Positions 56,867 through 64,000 of a stretch of DNA of 64,000 bases are shown here, piece by piece. Under the pieces are notes generated by a model that saw only the letters and a program-made list of their open reading frames with translations, was not told the DNA's origin and searched no databases. Source of the stretch: Pegoplata infirma (taxonomy: Eukaryota > Arthropoda > Insecta > Diptera > Anthomyiidae). Each line of letters starts with the position of its first letter. Position 1 is the stretch's first letter. The translations under genes and the position numbers were made by a program. The stretch is from contig OY992537.1 in assembly GCA_963921195.1 (NCBI GenBank), positions 50,430,313 to 50,494,312 on the forward strand. Direction: 5' to 3'.

Positions 56867-59383
56867 TATTAATATTATAAATCTGAGTGTTGGTTTGTCT
56901 GTCTGTCTGTTCCGCAATCTGGGGAGAACGGCTGAACCGATTTTCATGAAATTTTCACCACACATAGTACTAACCGTGGCGGGAACTATAGACCATAAGA
57001 GAAAGCGATCGGACAAAGTTGCGTGAAATGCCACGCCCCTTTTTATTTTATGGAACTTTCTTCTGCCTTTTTCTTAATAACGCATAAACGGCTGAACCGA
57101 TTTCAATGAAATTTTCACCACAGATAGTACTAACCAAGACGGAAACTGTAGGCGATACAAGAGAGCGATCGGACAAAGGGGCGTAAAATGCCACGCCCCT
57201 TTTGAATTTATTGATATTTACATCTGCCTTTTCCTCAATAACGTTTAAACGGCTGAACCGATTTTCATGAAATTTTCACCACATATAGTACTAACCTAGC
57301 CGGGAACTATAGGCCATAAGAGAAAGCGATCGGACGAAGGGGCGTAAAATGCTACTCCCCTTTTTATTATATTGAACGGTATTCTGCCTTTGTCCTCAAA
57401 AACACTTAAACGGCTAAACGGATATTGTTTGTCTGTCTGTCTGTTCCGCAATCAGGGGAAAACGGCTGAACCGATTTTGATGAAATTTTTACCACATTTA
57501 GTAATAACCGAGGCGGGAACTATAGGTCATAAGAGAGAGCGATCGGAAAAAGGGGCGTAAAATGCCACGCCCCTTTTTATTTTATGGAACGTTATTCTGC
57601 CTTTTCCGTAATAAAGCATAAACGGCTGAACAGATTTTAATGAAATTTTTACCACAGATAGTACTGCCCTAGGTGAAAATATGAGCCCAAATTGTGGGCG
57701 ATCAAACAAAATGGGCGTAAAATGCCACTCCCCTTTTTATTTTATGGAACGTTGTTCTGCCTTTTCCGTATTAACGCATAAACGGCTGGACCGATTTTAA
57801 TGCAATTTTTACCACAGGTAGTACTGACCGAGGCGAAAACTATTAACCCCCAATAGTGGGCGATAAAAAAGGGGGTGTAAAACGCCACGCCCCTTAGTAT
57901 TAAATTAAAAGATTTTTTCACAATCAGGCTTAAACGGCTGAACCGATATTCATTAAATTTTCACCACAGATAGTAAACCGAGGCGAAAACTATGAGACAC
58001 CATAGGGGGCGATCGATAAATGGGGCGTCAAATGCCGCACCCCTTTGTATTGCATTTAAATCTATTTCTGCCCGTTTCGTAATCACGCATGAACGGCTGA
58101 ACCGATTTTACATTTTTATTTTTACCACAGAAAGTGCTGATCAAGGCAGAAACTATGAGCCACAACAGAGCGCTTTTAGACAAAGGGGCGGAAAATGACA
58201 CGCCATTTGTATTTAAATGAACGTTATTTCTGCCTTTTTCGCAATCACGCTTAAACAGCTGAACCCAATGGTCAGCACAGATAGTATTAACCGAGGTGAA
58301 AACTATGAGATCGCGTTTGGACAAAGGGGCCTATATTGGCACGCTCCTTTGTACTACAATTAAATTTTTTTCTGCGTGTTCCGTAATCATGCTTCACCAC
58401 AGACACCTGTCTGTTCCGCTATCAGGTGAAAACTGCAGAACCGATTTTCATAAAATTATCAACAACGAAAGTAGTAACCGAGGCGGGAACTATAGTCTTC
58501 ATCAACGGACGATCGACAAGGGGGGTATAAAGTGCCACGTATTTTTTAGCAAAAACTAATTAAAATATTTTTTTTTTTAAAAAATTTTAACTTTTTACAG
58601 CCCAATAAAGTTTTTCGTTTACCATAAAATGATTTTTGAGTAATGTCCTAATATTAAATAATATTTTGAGTAAAAATAAAATATTTTTTTTTCACTTTGT
58701 TCGAAGCTTCCCTATTTTAAAGTCAACACAGGAACCCAAAAAAAAGTTCCCCACAAGTCGAATATTTTGTTGTTACCCTAACTGTTTCAAACCCCGACGC
58801 TGAGCGACCCAGCAAAAACTAGGCAATGAGTGCTCATTCCTAATTGGATTAACTGGTAATGAGTACTAATTACTTGCTGCGTCACATTATACCCCAAAAA
58901 AAGGCCTTACTTTTAACTTACTATGTACATAGATTTGCAATCTGAATTATAAAAACCAGTTAAGTTTCATAAAAATATATTAAAAATCATTATACTCTTC
59001 ATTTGTTTTCTCTCATTTAATAAGAGCAACTAAACAAACAATCCAGTTACTTTTTCAACTTTTCGTAAGCGAGCTAGGAATGGGCTATTATTTTTTAGCA
59101 TTTTCGTAAGCGAACAAAGAAGGCCTTGCCTCCAATGACATCGCCTTGTTAAAGTAATTAAGAATGAAATTGGGACGTAATTAGTTACTCATTTTCGTTG
59201 TAAACCCTAAAGTTAATTACTTGGTAATGGAAGTTTTTGCTGGGGAAATCGAAAAAAAATCACTCTACCCTTATGAATAGGTTTATGAAGAGTCATGAAG
59301 CGGTAGATGAACTGAGTAATAAAAAACTCATTCATTAAATAATATTTTTTCAACCCGGGCAACGCCGGGCGCAAAAGAGCTAG
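56867..59383 (+). mobile_element. Non-autonomous Helitron 3 (GGCTGAACCG repeats)
   Basis: 5' end TCCCTATTAATATTATAAAT at about 56867, nearly identical to the 5' end of Helitron 1; 3' end stem-loop CCCGGGCAACGCCGGGC (59354-59370), then CTAG at 59380-59383 followed by T. Between about 56900 and 58530 there are roughly ten degenerate units of about 160 bp, each with CGGCTGAACCGATTTTCATG, ACCGAGGCGGGAACTAT and GGGGCGTAAAATGCCACGCC. A second internal TTGTTTGTCTGTCTGTTCCG-like start occurs at 57425, as though a 5' portion had been duplicated. From 58560 to 59340 the sequence is unique. No Rep/helicase frame. It lies 14 bp beyond foldback B. Confidence 0.85.
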
Positions 59384-59881
59384 TATAAAATATAGCACAA
59401 GTTTCCGGCGTTTCCCGTGTGGACTCAGATTTAAATATCTATCGGTTCAGTTTGGACTTACACAATTTTCACATGACGAAACATTCATAAATACCTTCAT
59501 CCAATACTCGTAACAAAAGTTTCTATTTATTAAGATTTTATGTTCCTTGTGCAGGGTATTCGCAGATTCGGCCAAGTCGAATTTATCTTTTTCACTTTTT
59601 TTTGTTACAAACTAATGCAAATTGTTTTCAATACATTCGACATAGATATTATTCTTACTATTGTTTCGAATATGTTCTAGATCCAAGTGCATTAAAGTGG
59701 AAGTCGGAATAGTAGATGAAAATTGAAATACAAATAATTTATTCATTGCTGCATATTGTGTGTACATATAAATGGGAAATAGATCTAAATGGTTGAATCT
59801 TAGAGTGCAATGAAAAACATTATTTGTTATTTGTTTTAAATTGATAGTGCATTTTAAAAATATGGAATTTTTCTTTAGAAG
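59384..59881. other. Unassigned sequence with a DINE-like trace
   Basis: AT-rich. Near 59550 GGGTATTCGCAGATTCGGCC, followed by AAGTCGAATTTA, matches the last part of the DINE-like repeats, so a truncated end may be present. Nothing else recognised. Confidence 0.4.
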
Positions 59882-60045
59882 CCCGAGTAAAAAAATTGAT
59901 AAGACACAATATATAATTTAATATGGGTTCGTGTCTATTTTGATATAATCTTATACGAAAAATGGTTTCATAAGATCTGATCGAATAATATCTAATAATA
60001 TCAGTTTATATAACTTTATATCGACTTTGATACGAGTTTTGATCT
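59882..60045 (+). repeat. Partial CCCGAGTAAAAA element, cut by the LOA insertion
   Basis: GCCCGAGTAAAAAAATTGAT with following ACACAATATATAA matches the left end of the element at 30121 (TCCCGAGTAAAAATTTTTAT, GCAATATATAATG). It stops where the LOA copy 2 tail begins, which suggests the retrotransposon inserted into it. The remaining part would lie beyond the window. Confidence 0.55.
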
Positions 60046-60144
60046 AGGTTAGGTTAGGTTGTAAGTGGCTGCTGACGTTTTACGTCAACACACGTAGACT
60101 CTGAGGTCCATTGTGATGCCACGGGATCGTAATAGGTTTTCCTA

Positions 60145-63100
60145 CTAGTCCCTGTCGTTAAACCAGTTTGAGCTTCTTATGAAACTCCTTAGATGTTGAA
60201 TTTTGACATCCGACAAATCTGAAAGATCGTACAGCTCCCTAGATCCCAGTGAAGCAAGTCGCTGACCAGAAAGTGCCGGGCAATGGCAAATAAAGTGTTC
60301 GATGGTTTCCAACTCCTCTTCATCCATGCAACTTCGGCAAAAGTCATTCGACGGCACATTTAACCGCTCTGCGTGCTTCCCTATAAGACAGTGTCCGGTA
60401 ATTATAGAAACCACCGTTGAAATCTCTCCTCTTGGAAGCGATATCAGCTCACTTGTGCGCCCCTGATTAAGAGAAGGCCAAATCAGTCGTGTTGTCTCAC
60501 ACGTCCATCCATTTGCCCATCTTTGATTAGTCTCCGTCGCAGAACAAAGCCGTAGGTTTTGCTTGCAAGTTTCTAGAGGCATACCAACACATTCCAATTC
60601 TGTTGGAACCTGTAAGGTAGTTCCTAGTCTTGCAAGCTCATCGGCTTTGCAATTCCCTGGAATGTCTCTGTGCCCTGGGACCCATATGAGTCGTATGTTA
60701 AACTGCTTGGCCATCTCATTTAAAGACGTGCGGCAGTTAAGGGCAGATCTTGTTTTCAGAAACATTGAATCCAGGGACTTGACCGCGGCTTGACTGTCAG
60801 TATAGATGTTGACTGCGGTTGTAGACAAGACATTGCAGCTCAACCAGTCAGCCACTTCCTTTATTGCCAGCATCTCTGCCTGGTAGACACTGCAATGATC
60901 TGGCAATCTACGAGCTAGGCTCAATCCAAGCTCTTCCGAATAGACCCCAAAGCCCACTTGTTCGTGCAGCCTCGATCCATCTGTGTAAAAATTTATGGTA
61001 GCTCCACTTCCCGGAGTATCCCCCATCCAAGACTCCCTGGATGGTATCATAGTGGTAAAGTGGCGCTCAAAGAGGCTCAAAGAGGGAGCACAATCCACAT
61101 TTTGTGGTATTGTTATCTTTTTCAAGATCGCGCTGTGGCCACAATCGCTGCTCCTCCATTGCAGCGTGCTATTAAGTCGAATTGCCGACGCAGCTGCATA
61201 CTGCCTACCCAATATGTCCAAGGGTATCAGGTGAAGGAGGATTTCTAATGCAGCCGTAGGTGTAGTACGAAGAGCACCAGTGATGCACATTGACGCCATT
61301 CTCTGTACCTTCGTGATAAAGACACAGTTCGATTTTGTTTCTAAAGCAGGCCACCAGACAATGATTCCATACAGCAAAATTGGACGCACCACTGCTGTAT
61401 AGATCCAATGAACGACTTGAGGGCTAAAACCCCATCGTTTTCCAATGGCCCTTTTACAGGAATACAAAGCAATCGTTGCTTTTCTCACCCGTTCCTCAAT
61501 ATTACGCCTGAAATTCAGCTTCCTATCTAGAAATACTCCAAGATACTTGGCTCCATCTGAGAAGGTGATTTCAGTACCGTCCAGAGAAATAGGATCAAAA
61601 GCAGGAATCTTATTTTTCCTTGTGAATAAAACAAGCTCTGTTTTACTAGGATTAACTCCTAGACCACAGTCTCTTGCCCATTTAGACAGATCTTTCAGAG
61701 AACCCTGAAGAATGTCCCGCAATGTTGGCAGATGATTCCGCTTTACCGCTATCGCGACATCGTCAGCATATGCGACAACATGACAACCACGTGCTTCTAG
61801 AGATAGTAGCATCGAATTCAGTGCCAGGTTCCAAAGAAGCGGCGAAAGAACACCTCCTTGTGGTGTGCCCCTATTGACAAATCGAGATATGACGGACGCT
61901 CCCAATTCAGACGTTATACGTCTACTGGCAAGTAGGCTTTCCACCATTAAAACGATTTCGCGCTTTACTCCCAGACCAGACAATGCCAATATTATCGATT
62001 CTGGGATGACATTATTAAAAGCCCCCTCAATATCAAGAAAGGCCACCATAGTGTACTCCTTTACCGAAAGCGATCTCTCGATGGTACCAACGAGCTCATG
62101 AAGAGCTGTTTCCGTTGATCGTCCCTTGCTGTATGCATGTTGCTTTGTCGAAAGCAACCTCGGGTCAATCACTCTACGCAAATATGAGTCTATCATTCGT
62201 TCCATTGTCTTTAACAAAAAAGAAGACAGACTAATTGGTCTGAAATCCTTCGGAGCTGTGTGGGAACTTTTCCCAGCCTTCGGGATAAATACGACTCTGG
62301 TATCCCTCCATTTTAAAGGAATGTACGACCAGTTGATGCATGCTGTGTATAGATTATACAGCAACGGGGCTATATAGTCCGACACTTGCTGCAACTCAGC
62401 CGGGATTATACCATCAGGTCCCGGGGATTTATAGGGCCTGAAGCTTTTTATCGCCCAGATTAATGTTGGCATATTTATTATTTCCGAAGCAATTTCAGAT
62501 GCTTGGGCGTCAGAACGTTCCAAAGCTTGAAACGGCGTCATGGAATTGCCCGGAAAATGCGTGTTTAAAAGGAGATCCAGCGACTCTCCACTGGAGGAAG
62601 ACCACACCCCATTAGGATCTTTCAGGTATCCCAGGGTGCAAGGAGAAGAAGCCAGAACCTTGCGCAGCCTGGATGCCTCAGAAACGTCTTCTATGTTTCC
62701 ACAGAAGTTTTTCCAAGAATCACATTTTGCATTTCTGATCATCTTTTTATAACTCTTAAGTTGCAGCCTGTATGCAGACCAGTCGTCGTCCGCTCTTGAA
62801 AATTTAGCCTTATTAAAGAGCTTTCTGCAGGAATCTCTGCTCGTCTGCAACTCATTTGACCACCAAGGTGGTTTTTTTTTCCCTCTAGGCTTTGCAGAAG
62901 GGCAAGACGCATCCAGGCACCTATTACAAACATTTGTTATATGGTCAACCAGACAGTCAATTTGCGCCAAACTATGTGGTTTAGATAAGGGTACTTCATC
63001 CAAAAGCAAAGAAAAAGTCTCCCTGTATTTCACCCAGTTTGTTCTCCTCAGATTTCTAGAGACTGTCTCAACCGGGGCACGCTCCCTGAGTAAAAACTCA

Positions 63101-63738
63101 ATGTAGCGATGATCTGAGAAAGAATGCTCTTCCAAAACTCTCCAGTCATCAATTCTATCAGACAATGTATCTGATACAAGTGTTACGTCAAGAACCTCTT
63201 GCCGCGTACTTGTAACGAAAGTTGGTTCACCACCCTTGTTACAAATATAGAGGTTAGTGCTTAACAAAAACTCCAAAAGTGATTCGCCTCTATCATTTGT
63301 GTCTGTACTTCCCCATATCGAATGATGTGCATTAGCATCACAACACACTACTAACTGGTGTCCCCTAGATTCAGACTCCCGAATTAGACCGACAACCTTC
63401 TCCGGGGGTATTGACCCCGGATTAGGAAAATACGCAGAGGCGAGCCAAATAGACTTCCCATGAAGCTCTAAGCTAGCCGCTGTAACATCCATATCACTAA
63501 AAGTTGATAAAAAGAATATATTTAAGCCATTTTTTGCCAAGATGCAGGCTCTTGGTGAGCCCTCACCTTTGGCAACCACCAACTTAAACCCAAGGGTCTT
63601 CAATCCGCAAACCCTGCCACCCCGCACCCAGGGCTCTTGGATAAAAACCAAGTCAACTGCTCCTGTCGTCAGGCGCAGCAAGAGTGCAGCTGAGGCTGCC
63701 TTACAGTGATGGAGGTTTATTTGTAGGAACCGCAACAT
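60145..63738 (-). CDS. LOA-like ORF2 polyprotein: endonuclease, RT, RNase H (1197 aa)
   Basis: An uninterrupted frame from ATG 63738 (MLRFLQINLHHCK) to the stop at 60145-60147. The open frame extends 46 codons further upstream to 63876 but that part is ORF1 in another phase. Endonuclease (about 1-225): FIQEPWV with the catalytic Glu, CDANAHHSIWG, and SDHRY near 209. RT: SPGPDG near 442, FLDIEGAF near 569 (first catalytic Asp), RGTPQGGVLSPLLWN, YADDVA near 657. RNase H: FYTDGS near 919, QAEMLAIKE, YTDSQAA, WVPGHRD near 1019. Last, FCRSCMDEEELETIEHFICH near 1136, a Cys/His motif. All key residues are present, so this copy could supply activity. The RNase H domain plus the apurinic-type endonuclease fits the I/LOA groups; the LOA choice is inference. 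Confidence 0.92.
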   Translation of the reverse strand: MLRFLQINLHHCKAASAALLLRLTTGAVDLVFIQEPWVRGGRVCGLKTLGFKLVVAKGEGSPRACILAKNGLNIFFLSTFSDMDVTAASLELHGKSIWLASAYFPNPGSIPPEKVVGLIRESESRGHQLVVCCDANAHHSIWGSTDTNDRGESLLEFLLSTNLYICNKGGEPTFVTSTRQEVLDVTLVSDTLSDRIDDWRVLEEHSFSDHRYIEFLLRERAPVETVSRNLRRTNWVKYRETFSLLLDEVPLSKPHSLAQIDCLVDHITNVCNRCLDASCPSAKPRGKKKPPWWSNELQTSRDSCRKLFNKAKFSRADDDWSAYRLQLKSYKKMIRNAKCDSWKNFCGNIEDVSEASRLRKVLASSPCTLGYLKDPNGVWSSSSGESLDLLLNTHFPGNSMTPFQALERSDAQASEIASEIINMPTLIWAIKSFRPYKSPGPDGIIPAELQQVSDYIAPLLYNLYTACINWSYIPLKWRDTRVVFIPKAGKSSHTAPKDFRPISLSSFLLKTMERMIDSYLRRVIDPRLLSTKQHAYSKGRSTETALHELVGTIERSLSVKEYTMVAFLDIEGAFNNVIPESIILALSGLGVKREIVLMVESLLASRRITSELGASVISRFVNRGTPQGGVLSPLLWNLALNSMLLSLEARGCHVVAYADDVAIAVKRNHLPTLRDILQGSLKDLSKWARDCGLGVNPSKTELVLFTRKNKIPAFDPISLDGTEITFSDGAKYLGVFLDRKLNFRRNIEERVRKATIALYSCKRAIGKRWGFSPQVVHWIYTAVVRPILLYGIIVWWPALETKSNCVFITKVQRMASMCITGALRTTPTAALEILLHLIPLDILGRQYAAASAIRLNSTLQWRSSDCGHSAILKKITIPQNVDCAPSLSLFERHFTTMIPSRESWMGDTPGSGATINFYTDGSRLHEQVGFGVYSEELGLSLARRLPDHCSVYQAEMLAIKEVADWLSCNVLSTTAVNIYTDSQAAVKSLDSMFLKTRSALNCRTSLNEMAKQFNIRLIWVPGHRDIPGNCKADELARLGTTLQVPTELECVGMPLETCKQNLRLCSATETNQRWANGWTCETTRLIWPSLNQGRTSELISLPRGEISTVVSIITGHCLIGKHAERLNVPSNDFCRSCMDEEELETIEHFICHCPALSGQRLASLGSRELYDLSDLSDVKIQHLRSFIRSSNWFNDRD

Positions 63739-64000
63739 CTTGCTTTTTTTCCACCATCCTTTCCACCACCGTGTTATTGGCTTCATCCTCCGTGTTATCA
63801 TAGAGGTCGCATTCGTCCCCAGATTCGGTTTCGAATAAGCCAGATATATATCCCATCTGTTCTGAATCGGAGGCAACAGAACTCTCCGAATTCCTCACTG
63901 CATGGGCCTCGTCCTGAATGTCACCCATCGTGGCATCGGCTTTATCCTCCATGCCATCACAGAGGTCGCATTCGTTACCAGATTCGGTTTCAAAAATGCC
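63701..64000 (-). CDS. LOA-like ORF1, C-terminal part (partial)
   Basis: The last 99 codons before the stop at 63701-63703, continuing past the window edge. They match residues 369-467 of the ORF1 at 46590-47993, including most of the duplicated acidic unit (GLFETESGDECDLYD). The 38-base overlap with ORF2 (63701-63738) is the same as in copy 1. This arrangement would fit downstream initiation after ORF1 termination. Confidence 0.85.
   Translation of the reverse strand, partial: GIFETESGNECDLCDGMEDKADATMGDIQDEAHAVRNSESSVASDSEQMGYISGLFETESGDECDLYDNTEDEANNTVVERMVEKKQDVAVPTNKPPSL

Larger units (their letters stand above)
60046..64000 (-). mobile_element. LOA/Bilbo-like non-LTR retrotransposon copy 2, runs off window
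   Basis: Minus-strand copy, 3' end at 60046 with AACCTAACCTAACCTA. It contains the 3' UTR, all of ORF2 and the last 99 codons of ORF1 before the window edge. Close identity to copy 1 over about 3.95 kb. Inverted relative to copy 1, with about 5.1 kb between the two elements. The 5' end and target duplication are outside the window. Confidence 0.9.

Overview
The window looks like AT-rich, gene-poor chromatin from a higher fly (Diptera, Brachycera; perhaps a calyptrate such as a house fly or blow fly relative, which I cannot prove). The reasons are: many DINE-1/Helentron-like repeats (TATACCCT hairpin start, internal GTCY microsatellite, ACAAGT-type end), LOA/Bilbo-like non-LTR retrotransposons with an RNase H domain, GGCTGAACCG-repeat Helitrons and foldback elements. 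I found no convincing host protein gene, rRNA, functional tRNA or CRISPR array. Nearly all coding capacity belongs to transposons.

Layout. 1-759: foldback palindrome cut by the window edge. 2283-5610: compound foldback A. 5794-7385: inverted-repeat element with repeated GTCGCACGGGAC motifs. 7961-8690: third foldback A-family copy. 8888-9740: DINE fragment, GGAATACC repeat island and a small inverted-repeat element. 10479-11405: internally deleted Tc1/mariner-type element. 13582-15660 and 21563-22887: two long palindromes with near-identical 8-bp target duplications. 16721-18058: DINE copy broken by a TA-flanked element carrying a tRNA-like sequence. 18281-18976, 24855-25688 and 26455-28876: three copies of a DINE-like repeat, the third containing a Helitron. 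23416-26219: decayed LOA-like copy. 28880-36060: mostly unassigned sequence with a few small inverted-repeat elements. 36065-39461: DINE copy split by a 2.35-kb element with CACAGTG ends. 40308-42147: small inverted-repeat element and a 5'-truncated LOA-like copy. 42440-45490: T-rich minisatellites, DINE-like ends and a hAT-like miniature element. 46459-54983: full-length LOA-like copy with a four-level nest of insertions. 55889-56852: foldback A-family copy. 56867-59383: Helitron. 60046-64000: second LOA-like copy on the minus strand with an intact 1197-codon ORF2, running off the window.

The most interesting items are (i) the 36799-39144 element, whose ends combine an RSS-type heptamer CACAGTG, a CAAAAA core at spacer lengths of 23 and 13 bp, and a 5-bp duplication CACTG, which suggests a non-autonomous Transib-like (RAG-related) element; (ii) two 1.3-2.1-kb palindromic elements inserted at GTGTGCAT and GTGTGTAT; (iii) a datable nest LOA <- hAT-like <- Helitron <- TA-MITE with tRNA-like sequence; (iv) two nearly identical LOA-like copies in inverted orientation, one apparently still coding-competent. 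Boundaries come from reading terminal repeats, target duplications and paralogous empty sites by eye; no database search was possible, so family names are assignments by structure and motif.
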